From NCBI GenBank assembly GCA_937973685.1, contig CALJKJ010000050.1, forward strand, positions 11,173 to 75,172: DNA of 64,000 nt. Direction: 5' to 3'. This DNA is from an uncultured Flavobacteriales bacterium (GTDB lineage: Bacteria; Bacteroidota; Bacteroidia; Flavobacteriales_D; Crocinitomicaceae). Each line of letters starts with the position of its first letter. Positions within the stretch are counted from its first letter, which is position 1. Both the position numbers and the translations under genes were made by a program. Of the stretch, positions 1 through 9,012 are shown piece after piece. A model generated the notes under the pieces. That model saw nothing but the letters and a program-made list of their open reading frames with translations. It was not told where the DNA came from and ran no database searches.

Positions 1-22
1 AAACGCTATTAAAAGAAAGAAT

Positions 23-1666
23 ATGTCAATGGACAAAAAAGAATTGGAATTCAATATCAATGACGACGATATGCGCTTGAAAATTAGCCGCATGGAAGCA
101 CAATTACAGAAGATTTACCTTGGTGGCGGCGAAAAACGAATTGCCGCTTTGCACGAAAAAGGCAAATTAACTGCACGTGAGCGCATTGATTTATTACTAG
201 ATCCTGAGACTCCACGATTTGAAGTTGGTGCTTTTGCTGGAATGGGAATGTACAAAGAACATGGTGGTTGCCCCGCTGCTGGTGTTGTTGTCGTGATTGG
301 ATTTGTAAGTGGAAAACAATGCATCGTAGTTGCTAATGATGCAACAGTGAAAGCTGGCGCTTGGTTTCCTATTACCGGGAAAAAGAATTTGCGTGCGCAG
401 GAAATTGCCATGGAAAATAAGTTACCCATTATCTATTTGGTCGATTCAGCAGGAGTTTATCTTCCCATGCAAGATGAGATATTCCCCGATAAAGAACATT
501 TTGGCCGCATCTTCCGCAACAACGCAATCATGAGTTCCATGGGAATCACACAAATTGCTGCTGTTATGGGAAGTTGTGTAGCTGGTGGCGCATATTTACC
601 CATCATGTCTGATGAATCGTTAATCGTTGACAAAACAGGTACGATATTTTTAGCAGGTTCATACTTAGTGAAAGCTGCAATTGGTGAAACGATCGATAAC
701 GAAACGCTTGGTGGTGCAACTACTCACACCGAGATTTCTGGCGTTTGTGATTACAAAGTAGAAAACGACGAAGCATGTTTGGCAACAATTCGCAAAATGA
801 TTGGACAAATCGGTCGTGCTGAATCAGCTGGATTTGATCGCATAGATCCTGTTGCGCCCGCAAATGATCCGAAAAAACTATACGGAATCATTCCGTCAGA
901 ACGCTCAAAACCGTATGCTATTCACAATGTTTTGGAATGCATTTTCGATAAAGATTCCATCACTGAATACAAAGCTGACTATGGACAAACAATCGTTTGC
1001 GCCTATGCACGTTTGGATGGTTGGAGTGTTGGAATCGTTGCGAATGAACGTGAATTATCAAAAAACGCGAAAGGTGAAATGCAATTTGGTGGTGTTATTT
1101 ATAACGATTCAGCTGATAAAGCAGCGCGTTTTATCATGAATTGCAATCAGAAAAATATTCCACTCATTTTTTTCCAAGATGTTTCTGGTTTCATGGTCGG
1201 TTCAAAATCCGAACATGCAGGAATCATCAAAGATGGTGCGAAAATGGTGAATGCGATGGCAAACTCTGTCGTTCCAAAATTCACTGTAGTTATTGGGAAT
1301 TCGTATGGCGCAGGAAATTACGCCATGTGCGGAAAAGCTTATGATCCGCGACTTATCGTTGCGTGGCCAACAGCAGAAATTGCAGTTATGAGTGGAGCAG
1401 CTGCAGCAAAAACCTTGTTGCAAATTGAAGTCGCTTCTTTAAAAGCACGAGGCGAAGAAATCACTCCTGAAAGGGAAAACGAATTATTATCTTCGATAAA
1501 AGCGCGTTACGACGAACAAATATCACCTTATTATGCTGCTTCACGATTGTGGGTTGATGCGATCATTGATCCAGCAAAAACACGTGAATTTCTATCGATC
1601 GGTATTGCAATGGCGAATCTTAAAAAAGCTGAAAAAGCATATAACGTTGGAGTAATTCAAACATAA
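23..1666 (+). CDS. Acyl-CoA carboxylase carboxyltransferase (beta) subunit, methylcrotonoyl-CoA carboxylase-like
   Basis: Carboxyltransferase subunit of a biotin-dependent acyl-CoA carboxylase: it moves the carboxyl group from carboxybiotin to an acyl-CoA in the cytoplasm. The 547 residues contain two crotonase-type halves. The oxyanion-hole motif GSCVAGGAYLP (residues 183-193) followed by MSDES resembles methylcrotonoyl-CoA carboxylase beta (leucine breakdown) more than the propionyl-CoA type; the second glycine-rich motif GNSYGAGNYAMCG lies near 425. The biotin carboxylase/carrier partner is not in the window and may lie upstream of its edge. ATG codons at 23 and 29 are both possible starts. 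The acetyltransferase gene follows after 13 bp, so the two are probably co-transcribed. The exact acyl-CoA substrate is inferred. Confidence 0.9.
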   Translation: MSMDKKELEFNINDDDMRLKISRMEAQLQKIYLGGGEKRIAALHEKGKLTARERIDLLLDPETPRFEVGAFAGMGMYKEHGGCPAAGVVVVIGFVSGKQCIVVANDATVKAGAWFPITGKKNLRAQEIAMENKLPIIYLVDSAGVYLPMQDEIFPDKEHFGRIFRNNAIMSSMGITQIAAVMGSCVAGGAYLPIMSDESLIVDKTGTIFLAGSYLVKAAIGETIDNETLGGATTHTEISGVCDYKVENDEACLATIRKMIGQIGRAESAGFDRIDPVAPANDPKKLYGIIPSERSKPYAIHNVLECIFDKDSITEYKADYGQTIVCAYARLDGWSVGIVANERELSKNAKGEMQFGGVIYNDSADKAARFIMNCNQKNIPLIFFQDVSGFMVGSKSEHAGIIKDGAKMVNAMANSVVPKFTVVIGNSYGAGNYAMCGKAYDPRLIVAWPTAEIAVMSGAAAAKTLLQIEVASLKARGEEITPERENELLSSIKARYDEQISPYYAASRLWVDAIIDPAKTREFLSIGIAMANLKKAEKAYNVGVIQT

Positions 1667-1679
1667 TAAATTTGAACAG

Positions 1680-2132
1680 ATGTATTTTGAATGGCAATTT
1701 AAACCCTATTCTGAATTAACAACAAACGAGTTTCACGACATCATTGGTTTGCGTTTGCAGGCTTTTGTGATCGAACAAAACTGTTGTTATTTGGATGTTG
1801 ATGGGAAAGATAAAAAAGCATACCATTTGTTGCTTCGCGATGGCAAAGGCGATTTAATTGGAACTACACGAATTTTGCATCCAGGTGTTGCATATCCAGA
1901 AGTAGCAATTGGTCGCGTTGCAATTGCGGCAGTTTATCGTGGAAAAGGACTTGGCCACGAATTGATGCGCCAATGCAAGCAGTTTATTCAGGATGAATTT
2001 GGAACTGTTCCAATTCGTTTGTCTGCGCAAGCTCATTTAGAAAATTTTTACACCTCACATGGATTTGAATCTACTGGAAAACGCTATTTAGAAGATGAAA
2101 TTCCACATGTTGAACTATTATTAAACCAATAA
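1680..2132 (+). CDS. GNAT family N-acetyltransferase, ElaA-like
   Basis: A 150-residue GNAT acetyltransferase resembling E. coli ElaA. The family hallmark VIEQNCCYLDVDGKDK lies near residues 30-45, and the acetyl-CoA pyrophosphate loop RGKGLG is at residues 87-92. The acceptor substrate is unknown for ElaA relatives. It sits 13 bp after the carboxyltransferase gene and 5 bp before the M13 peptidase, so the three probably form one transcript, although no shared pathway is obvious. Confidence 0.88.
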   Translation: MYFEWQFKPYSELTTNEFHDIIGLRLQAFVIEQNCCYLDVDGKDKKAYHLLLRDGKGDLIGTTRILHPGVAYPEVAIGRVAIAAVYRGKGLGHELMRQCKQFIQDEFGTVPIRLSAQAHLENFYTSHGFESTGKRYLEDEIPHVELLLNQ

Positions 2133-2137
2133 AACAA

Positions 2138-4216
2138 ATGAAAAAACAACTCGTATTCGTTGCTGCAGGAAGCTTATTGTTTTCGTGTAAACCAACCGAT
2201 AAAACAGTTGTCACACCGACAGAAAAAGCGAGTGTGCAACATACAACCTCAGCTGTAGCTGGTCCATTAAAAAGCATCGATTTGAATTACATGGATGCAA
2301 ATGTAAAACCTCAAGATGATTTCTTTCAATTTGCAAGTGGAACCTGGTGTAAAGAAAATCCAGTTCCAAATGCAGAGTCACGTTGGGGAAGTTTCAATGA
2401 ATTAGACAAAGCAAACAAAGCTAATTTATTGACCATTTTAACCAAAGCTTCAAGTTATCCTGCAACAAAAGGTTCTCAAGATCAATTATTAGGCGATTAT
2501 TTCAAATCGTTTAAAGACATGGAAACGAGAAATGCCAAAGGATATACTGTCATCAAACCCAAAATGGCAGCAGTTCAAGCCATTCGTTCGAAAGAGGACA
2601 TTGCTCGATTGATGGCCAATCAACACAAAGTTGGCGTTCGGTCATTGTTTGGTTTTGGCGTTGGGCAAGACATGAAGAATGTAGAGCGCAATACGGTTTA
2701 CATCGGACCAAGTGGATTAGGCTTGCCAAACAGGGATTATTATTTTCAAGAAAACAAAAAAGACATTTGTGAAAAATACGTGCTTTTTGTGACTCGATCA
2801 TTCATGATGACTGGATTAAGTGAAGATCAAGCAAAAGAAAAAGCAAAAGCTGTTTTTGAATTTGAAAAACAATTAGCAGAAAAAATGCTATCTCCAGATC
2901 AAGCGCGTTTACCTGAAAAAACGTACAACAAATTCAGTTATGCTGATGCAAAAAAACTATTTCCAAAATTTGATTTTGAAACTTATTTAATTACGCTTGG
3001 ATCTCAAACGTTTGATACCATTATTGTTAGTCAACCTGACTATTTGAAACAAGTAAACACATTGCTTGAAACAACTCCAATGGATACGTGGACAAGTTAT
3101 TTTGAATGGAAAACATTGAATCATTATGCTGGAGCATTGGATGACGCATTCGTGCGAAATAATTTTCAATTTTACGGTCAAATTTTAAGTGGTAAAAAAG
3201 AAATGAAACCAATTGAAGAACGTGCTATCGAAGAAATCACTAACAATACACTTGGTGAATTATTAGGAAAAGCATTCGTAGATAAATACTTTTCATTGGA
3301 AGCGAAAAACCGCGTAAACACAATGGTTGACAATTTATTGACTTCGTTCCAAGATCGAATCAAAGGATTGGACTGGATGTCAGAAACAACAAAAAAAGAA
3401 GCGTTGACAAAATTAAATGCAATCGGCAGAAAATTAGTTTGTCCAGATGAATGGCGTGATTTCACCAATTTAACGATTACAAGCAACGATTATATTGCAA
3501 ACCTTGATAATATTGCACTTTTTGAGACAAAAGAAGAGTTAGGAAAATTATACAAACCAGTCAACAAAAAAGAATGGGGAATGCCTGCTCACATGGTAAA
3601 TGCTTATTACCATCCACTATTGAATGAAATCGCTTTCCCAGCTGGAATTATGCAACCCCCGTTTTTCGATGTCAATGCGGAAGATGCTGTGAATTACGGA
3701 CGAATTGGAATGGTTATCGGACACGAATTCACGCATGGTTTTGACGATAACGGTTCAAAATTTGCTGCAAATGGAAGTTACACAAACTGGTGGCAGGAAT
3801 CGGATCGTAAATTATTCGAAGAACGCACCAAAACGTTGGGACAAACATTTGAATCATTCTGTCCAATTGAAGGTCATTGTGTAAATCCTGATTTGACAAT
3901 GGGCGAAAATATTGCTGATTTAGGAGGCTTAACAATGGCGTTTTATGCCTATAAAATGACCGATGAATTTAAAAAAGGAGAACTGATCAATGGCTTCACT
4001 CCTGCGCAACGATTTTTCATAGCATATGCTCAATTGTGGAAAATCAACTACACAGAAGCTGAATTGAAAAATAGAATCGCAAATGATTCACATTCACCAG
4101 GAATGTATCGTGTGAACGGTCCGTTAATGAATTGTCCTGAATTCTTTGAAGCTTTCGGAGTGAAAGAAGGTGATAAAATGCGTAACAAAAAAGAAAAAGT
4201 TGCCAAGATTTGGTAA
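2138..4216 (+). CDS. M13 family zinc metallopeptidase (PepO/neprilysin-like), lipoprotein
   Basis: A 692-residue endopeptidase of family M13, which usually cleaves oligopeptides. The N-terminus has a lipoprotein signal (lipobox LLFSC, Cys17), placing it in the periplasm or outer membrane. The zinc-binding HEFTH motif is at residues 529-533 and the third ligand lies in ENIAD at 590-594; both active-site motifs are intact. Length is normal for full-length bacterial M13 enzymes. It is the last gene of a plus-strand run and is followed by a strong terminator. Substrate preference cannot be read from sequence. Confidence 0.93.
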   Translation: MKKQLVFVAAGSLLFSCKPTDKTVVTPTEKASVQHTTSAVAGPLKSIDLNYMDANVKPQDDFFQFASGTWCKENPVPNAESRWGSFNELDKANKANLLTILTKASSYPATKGSQDQLLGDYFKSFKDMETRNAKGYTVIKPKMAAVQAIRSKEDIARLMANQHKVGVRSLFGFGVGQDMKNVERNTVYIGPSGLGLPNRDYYFQENKKDICEKYVLFVTRSFMMTGLSEDQAKEKAKAVFEFEKQLAEKMLSPDQARLPEKTYNKFSYADAKKLFPKFDFETYLITLGSQTFDTIIVSQPDYLKQVNTLLETTPMDTWTSYFEWKTLNHYAGALDDAFVRNNFQFYGQILSGKKEMKPIEERAIEEITNNTLGELLGKAFVDKYFSLEAKNRVNTMVDNLLTSFQDRIKGLDWMSETTKKEALTKLNAIGRKLVCPDEWRDFTNLTITSNDYIANLDNIALFETKEELGKLYKPVNKKEWGMPAHMVNAYYHPLLNEIAFPAGIMQPPFFDVNAEDAVNYGRIGMVIGHEFTHGFDDNGSKFAANGSYTNWWQESDRKLFEERTKTLGQTFESFCPIEGHCVNPDLTMGENIADLGGLTMAFYAYKMTDEFKKGELINGFTPAQRFFIAYAQLWKINYTEAELKNRIANDSHSPGMYRVNGPLMNCPEFFEAFGVKEGDKMRNKKEKVAKIW

Positions 4217-4240
4217 ACTTGAATCCCCATATTAAAATAG

Positions 4241-4270
4241 AAAAAGCCCGTTGTTAGACGGGCTTTTTTG
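4241..4270. terminator. Bidirectional rho-independent terminator
   Basis: Perfect 11-bp stem (4241-4251 with 4258-4268, core GCCCGT/ACGGGC), 6-nt loop and T-runs on both strands. It ends the M13 peptidase transcript on the plus strand and can also end the small minus-strand reading frame whose stop codon is 3 bp away. Confidence 0.9.
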
Positions 4271-4423
4271 TTAATTCAAATGCAACAATACTTTTTGTTG
4301 CTTTATTTTTTTTACCTCAATCGATTTGCTGTAATTCAATAGTTGATTTATCAATGCTTTTGAGGGAATGGTTGCAACTGCTTGAGTAATTTCATCAGTG
4401 CTCGTTGGGTATTTTTTCACCAT
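4271..4423 (-). CDS. Possible small protein, 50 residues, unrecognised
   Basis: An uninterrupted ATG-to-TAA frame of 50 codons, beginning MVKKYPTSTDEITQ and ending QKVLLHLN. I do not recognise it. Support for coding: it fills the gap between two convergent genes, its composition is mixed and protein-like (a probable amphipathic helix around IPSKALINQLLNYSKSIEV), and its stop lies 3 bp from a hairpin that works as a terminator in this orientation. Against: no clear ribosome-binding site or -7 box is visible and it is short enough to arise by chance. Homology across related genomes would settle it. Confidence 0.5.
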   Translation of the reverse strand: MVKKYPTSTDEITQAVATIPSKALINQLLNYSKSIEVKKIKQQKVLLHLN

Positions 4424-4487
4424 AGGCTAACATTACAATTTTATTCTATAACGTAAGAAGAAGATGTTTATTATATGGATGTGAAAA

Positions 4488-6572
4488 TTAATACCCTCCC
4501 CACCATCTTCTCAAAAACCATTCTGTACCAAATAACAGGACGATTAACACAAAAATGAAGGTCAAATCAATCAAAGAACGGTAACTTGTGTCCTCAAATT
4601 GAACTGTTGCAATGTCACTTCTGCTTTTCAAGTAATCAATTAGTTTATTTGATTGACGTAATGGGTAAAATTGTCCGTCTGATTGACGCGCTAATTGATT
4701 CAGCACACTAAAATCAGCACTTGTTGTAAGCGCTTCTAACGCAATCGCCTCAACAACAAAGGTTCCAGATTTTTTATACTTTGTTCCATTATTGCTTGCT
4801 ATTGCTTCCCAATGATAAGTTCCCGCAGCAAGATTTCCTAAGTTCAATTGATAAAAATTTGACGTCGGTGAAAATTGCGTCTTGGACGCCCCCCCTCCTT
4901 TTTTACGGTATGAAAATGAAATCTGAGGAGTTGTTATTAATTCCATCGCAGCATTGTAAAACTCAGCTTTTAAAGTGATTTCATCCGTTTCTATAAAACG
5001 TTTTGGAAAAGAAATTCTAAACGGATCAGACGATTGCCTAACCGTTAAATATTGGGTGGTTTTTTGTATGAATTCTCGGAATCCATCGGTGTTTTTAGTA
5101 CGCATGAATTCGTTCAATTTCCAGCGCCAAATTCCCTCGCCTAATAAAACACCTATTTTTGTTTGTTGACTGCTTGCAAAGAAAAACAAAGGATCACTTT
5201 TTGTGATTTTACCAATTCGTTGTTGCAATACTACCACTGCATTAGCAGGTAATTGATAAGCTCCAAATCGGGTTTCCATTGGTGGCGCGACATTCATTGC
5301 TGCTACACATGTTTCTGTGAATGAAAATGCAGAAAAACCACTATTTATCGTTGGATAAACGGTTTCTGTTTGATTCCCTTTTGGTGATTTTAAACCAGTT
5401 ACTAAGGCCTGAACTACTTGATTGGGCGTTGTTGGGCTTAAAATCAATAAAACCGGGATTTTTTCTCGTAGCAATTGACCAAATAATGCTGGATTTGAAT
5501 TGTTACCGTTTTCATACCAAACAACGAGATTCGGAACAACTTTCGATAATTGATAGTTTTGAATCAAATCAGCGGTAATCTGCGTGCTTTTGTCCTCTTC
5601 GAGCACATTTCGAATAGCTGCTAAATCGGGATGTGGTGCACTTGACAGAAAAAGAATGGACGATTTATTGTCCAATACTTCGACATAACACGATTGTTGG
5701 TTGTTTTGCAGCGTGAATTCACCCGAACGACTTTCAACCTGAACTGTAAATCGCTGGAAACCTTTTTGAGCAGCTTTAACAGTGAACAAAACAGTCTGTT
5801 GATCAAAATTACTATTATTGCAATTAACTGTTTTTGATTGAATTTTCTTACCATTTTGCAACAAATGAACACGTGCCGCACCCTTCGGAATTTTTACAAA
5901 TTCGACTGTTGCTTCGATAGGGAATTCATTGGATAAAAAAGCAATTTCATTAGCATTTATTGCTCGAATCAATTGGTCTTTTTTACTAATCGTATCGCCT
6001 ATTCCCAATGTGAAAACTGGCACCAAGTCAAGTCGCTCAGCTTCGTACATGGGATGAACACCTTTTGTCGCATTTCCATCTGAAATAAGCGTCACACCAC
6101 CAATATTTCTGTTAAAGTAAGTATCGTGAATGTACTTGAATCCTGCTGCTAAATCCGTTTCTTTCCCATTTGCTTTTTGTTGATTTTCAAAGGGAACTGT
6201 TTGAGCGCCCAAAGCTAATTCAACCAATTCAAAGTCGTTTCCAAACTGAGCTTTTAATTGATTGCGAAAAGCTGTGATTTGTTTGTCAACTTGAGCACTA
6301 TCTTTGTAATTATGAATTGATTGCGATTGATCTATTAAAGTGATGAATAAAGGTTTTTCTTTGCGGTAACTGATTGCTTCCCATATCAAACCGAATAATA
6401 AAAACAACAAAATAAAAATCCCGAAACCACGCAAAGCAGCAAGAATCTTCTTTTGTTTTGTTGTCCAATCCGTTGCTTGACTGGATTTGAAATAATACCA
6501 ATAAGTTAACAATCCTGCGCCTATTAAAGCAGGAATGGTCAACCACAAAGAATAATCAGATAAATAATTCAT
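4488..6572 (-). CDS. von Willebrand factor A domain membrane protein
   Basis: A 694-residue inner-membrane protein. Two transmembrane segments lie at the N-terminus (about 9-28 and 45-66), followed by a vWA domain with the metal-site motif DQSQS at 81-85 and a later LISDGNATKG strand. A middle region resembles the amidotransferase-like fold found in similar proteins (LFLSSAPHPDLAAIRNVLEE). A final membrane helix is near 665-685. This matches BatA/vWA-type proteins common in Bacteroidota, whose function is mostly undefined. It follows the DUF3078 gene by 27 bp on the same strand. Confidence 0.75.
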   Translation of the reverse strand: MNYLSDYSLWLTIPALIGAGLLTYWYYFKSSQATDWTTKQKKILAALRGFGIFILLFLLFGLIWEAISYRKEKPLFITLIDQSQSIHNYKDSAQVDKQITAFRNQLKAQFGNDFELVELALGAQTVPFENQQKANGKETDLAAGFKYIHDTYFNRNIGGVTLISDGNATKGVHPMYEAERLDLVPVFTLGIGDTISKKDQLIRAINANEIAFLSNEFPIEATVEFVKIPKGAARVHLLQNGKKIQSKTVNCNNSNFDQQTVLFTVKAAQKGFQRFTVQVESRSGEFTLQNNQQSCYVEVLDNKSSILFLSSAPHPDLAAIRNVLEEDKSTQITADLIQNYQLSKVVPNLVVWYENGNNSNPALFGQLLREKIPVLLILSPTTPNQVVQALVTGLKSPKGNQTETVYPTINSGFSAFSFTETCVAAMNVAPPMETRFGAYQLPANAVVVLQQRIGKITKSDPLFFFASSQQTKIGVLLGEGIWRWKLNEFMRTKNTDGFREFIQKTTQYLTVRQSSDPFRISFPKRFIETDEITLKAEFYNAAMELITTPQISFSYRKKGGGASKTQFSPTSNFYQLNLGNLAAGTYHWEAIASNNGTKYKKSGTFVVEAIALEALTTSADFSVLNQLARQSDGQFYPLRQSNKLIDYLKSRSDIATVQFEDTSYRSLIDLTFIFVLIVLLFGTEWFLRRWWGGY

Positions 6573-6599
6573 TTGTGACGAAATTAATGCTTTTTCAGC

Positions 6600-7556
6600 T
6601 TAATTCGTTAAGGTATATGATATTCCTAAACCTAATACCGATTTGAATTGCGTTCTTGGACCATTATTTCCATGAACATCACGAATGATGATGTCATCAT
6701 CGTATTGCACATTCCATTGCAAACTAGCTGAAAACCATTTATTTACTTTGAAAGCAAAAATATTCTCCGCATTGACATCGATGTTTTGCGGATTTTTAAT
6801 GTAATTAGAGAATAGTTCAATTCTTGTTTTCATTTCGATATTTTCCATGATTTTCTTTTGAAATTTAAACCGCAAATAGGAACCGAATTCATTTCGAATG
6901 GTGGCGCCTAATTTCAGTAACAATCCATTTTGATCATAGATAGCCTTATCAACACCAAAAGCCCCAGCATTTGCAAGCGTTTGGTCACGTACAATGGTTG
7001 TTTTTCCTGCCAATGGTGAAAAATAGACATTAAACGTTTCTTTCGGTGCGTACTCAATCCCTAAGGAAATACTAAGGTAACCAGGTGCTAAAAAAGTAGA
7101 GATTTTTACCGAATCATTTGGAAAATTATACCCATTCAATGCTTGTGTTTTAAACCCGCCAGTTACCGTATAAAACCAATGTTTTTTGAAACGATATCCA
7201 AACGTTGAAGCAAGGTCAATTTTATCATCAGTTTTTTGCATTCCTTGACGTTTCCCTGTTGAATCGATATACTTCATACCACCTAATGCAAACTTCAGAT
7301 CATTATCCCATTTTACATTTTGCTTGTTGTATTTCAAACTTGCATCTATAAATCCCAGAACTGAAACGTTATTCCGACCACCTGCAGCCCAATTGACAAA
7401 GGCGGTTTGTGAACCATTTAAACCGAAAATACTTTTAAATTTCCAAGGGTTTTCGATTTTTTTTGTTGTATCATTCAACGTGCTATTTGTTAGTGCAGTT
7501 TGAGCAAAAAAAGTGTACGTAGTTGCAATAACAATGAATAGTAGCTTAAATTTCAT
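6600..7556 (-). CDS. DUF3078 domain-containing outer-membrane beta-barrel protein
   Basis: A 318-residue exported protein with a cleavable signal peptide (MKFKLLFIVIATTYTFFAQ) and repeated amphipathic, aromatic-ended beta strands. The opening NPWKFKSIFGLNGSQTAFVNWAAGG is the DUF3078 signature seen in many Bacteroidota; function unknown. I start it at the ATG at 7556, not at the upstream TTG in the same frame, because this gives a proper signal peptide and a -33/-7 promoter lies 14 bp upstream. Probably in one transcript with the vWA gene. Confidence 0.85.
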   Translation of the reverse strand: MKFKLLFIVIATTYTFFAQTALTNSTLNDTTKKIENPWKFKSIFGLNGSQTAFVNWAAGGRNNVSVLGFIDASLKYNKQNVKWDNDLKFALGGMKYIDSTGKRQGMQKTDDKIDLASTFGYRFKKHWFYTVTGGFKTQALNGYNFPNDSVKISTFLAPGYLSISLGIEYAPKETFNVYFSPLAGKTTIVRDQTLANAGAFGVDKAIYDQNGLLLKLGATIRNEFGSYLRFKFQKKIMENIEMKTRIELFSNYIKNPQNIDVNAENIFAFKVNKWFSASLQWNVQYDDDIIIRDVHGNNGPRTQFKSVLGLGISYTLTN

Positions 7557-7570
7557 TTGTTTTTTTTTTA

Positions 7571-7600
7571 CAAAATTAGGAAACTTCAATAATATTCAAA
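7571..7600 (-). promoter_or_regulatory. Bacteroidota-type promoter for the DUF3078 gene
   Basis: On the minus strand a TTTG (7597-7600), 18-nt spacer and TAATTTTG (7571-7578) match the TTTG/TAnnTTTG consensus. The -7 box ends 14 nt before the ATG at 7556. Confidence 0.65.
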
Positions 7601-7617
7601 GAAACAACAAGCATGGA

Positions 7618-7649
7618 TTGTCAAAGAATTAAATAAATCTTTAACTTCG
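7618..7649 (+). promoter_or_regulatory. Possible promoter for the thiolase gene
   Basis: TTG (7618-7620), 21-nt spacer, TAACTTCG (7642-7649), the common TTCG variant of the -7 box, 19 nt before the ATG. One mismatch to consensus makes this weaker than others in the window. Confidence 0.4.
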
Positions 7650-7668
7650 TACTCACAAAACAAAAGCT

Positions 7669-8847
7669 ATGTCGAAAGAAGTATTTATTGTCGCTGCAGT
7701 TCGTACCCCAATGGGCGCATTTATGGGAGGTTTATCTTCTGTTCCTGCAACTCAATTAGGAGCAACAGCAATCAAAGGCGCGTTAGAAAAATCAAATGTA
7801 GATCCTTCATTAGTGAATGAAGTATTTATGGGTAATGTTCTCCAAGCTGGAGTTGGACAAGCTCCTGCTCGTCAAGCTGCATTGGGTGCTGGATTACCAA
7901 ACAACGTACCTTGTACAACAGTCAATAAAGTATGTGCATCAGGAATGAAAGCAATCATGTTGGGTGCGCAAACAATTTTAGCTGGTGATAACGAAATCGT
8001 TGTAGCTGGTGGAATGGAAAACATGAGTCAAGTTCCTCATTACATCGACGGAAGAAACGGTGTGAAATTTGGAAACATCACTGCTTTGGACGGAATCACT
8101 AAAGATGGTTTATTAGACGTATACAGCAAAGTCCCTATGGGTAATTGTGCTGAATTGTGTGCAAAAGAACATAATTTCACTCGTGAAGATCAAGATAACT
8201 TTGCAATCAACTCATACAAAAGAGCTGCTGCTGCATGGGAAGCTGGTCGTTTTAACGATGAAGTTGTTGGCGTATCCGTTCCACAACGCAAAGGTGATCC
8301 AATCATTGTAAATCACGACGAAGAATACAAAAATGTATTTTTAGATAAAATCCCAGGATTACGTCCAGCTTTTGATAAAGAAGGAACAATCACAGCTGCA
8401 AATGCTTCAACGTTGAATGATGGTGCTTCTGCAGTCATTTTAGCATCGAAAGAAGCAGTTGAGAAATATGGTTTGAAACCAATTGCTAAAATTGTAAGTT
8501 ACGCTGACGCAGCGCACGAACCAGAATGGTTTACAACTGCTCCTTCATTAGCAATTCCAAAAGCTTTAGCAAAAGCAAATATGTCGACAGCTGATGTTGA
8601 TTTCTGGGAATTAAATCAAGCGTTTTCTGTTGTTGGTTTAGCTAATACAAAAATATTAGGTTTGAATCCTGAAAAAGTTGATGTGAATGGTGGTGCTGTC
8701 GCTTTGGGTCACCCATTAGGAAACTCTGGTTCACGTATTATTGTTACGTTGATTCATGTTTTGAAACAAAACAACGGGAAAATTGGTGGCGCTGCAATCT
8801 GTAATGGTGGCGGTGGTGCATCAGCTATGATTATCGAGAATATCTAA
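7669..8847 (+). CDS. Acetyl-CoA C-acyltransferase (thiolase)
   Basis: A 392-residue cytoplasmic thiolase that condenses two acyl-CoAs or cleaves a 3-ketoacyl-CoA. All catalytic residues are present: nucleophile Cys89 in VNKVCASGMK, His348 in ALGHPLGNSG and Cys378 in ICNGGGGAS. The short C-terminal GGGGASAM ending favours an acetoacetyl-CoA (biosynthetic-type) enzyme, but this is an inference. It is a single-gene transcript with its own terminator. Confidence 0.93.
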   Translation: MSKEVFIVAAVRTPMGAFMGGLSSVPATQLGATAIKGALEKSNVDPSLVNEVFMGNVLQAGVGQAPARQAALGAGLPNNVPCTTVNKVCASGMKAIMLGAQTILAGDNEIVVAGGMENMSQVPHYIDGRNGVKFGNITALDGITKDGLLDVYSKVPMGNCAELCAKEHNFTREDQDNFAINSYKRAAAAWEAGRFNDEVVGVSVPQRKGDPIIVNHDEEYKNVFLDKIPGLRPAFDKEGTITAANASTLNDGASAVILASKEAVEKYGLKPIAKIVSYADAAHEPEWFTTAPSLAIPKALAKANMSTADVDFWELNQAFSVVGLANTKILGLNPEKVDVNGGAVALGHPLGNSGSRIIVTLIHVLKQNNGKIGGAAICNGGGGASAMIIENI

Positions 8848-8865
8848 TAAGGATAAAATGATACG

Positions 8866-8899
8866 AAAAACGCCAGCTGATTCAGTTGGCGTTTTTTTT
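8866..8899 (+). terminator. Rho-independent terminator of the thiolase gene
   Basis: 14-bp stem (8866-8879 with 8883-8896, one G-U pair), 3-nt loop and a run of eight T. Confidence 0.9.
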
Positions 8900-8941
8900 G
8901 TGCTTAATAAAAGCTGAGAAAAATATACTTTTTTTTTGGGG

Positions 8942-8965
8942 CAAAAGGGTAATATTACCTTTTTG
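8942..8965. repeat. 24-bp palindrome between the thiolase gene and bshA
   Basis: The two 12-nt halves (8942-8953, 8954-8965) are complementary except for one G-T position, with no spacer, centred on GGTAATATTACC. It lies downstream of both flanking genes and has no T-run directly after it, so it is not a normal terminator. Role unknown. Confidence 0.5.
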
Positions 8966-9012
8966 TATTTTTACTTTTTTCTTATGTTGCAAATTTGCTA
9001 AATTACCAACGC

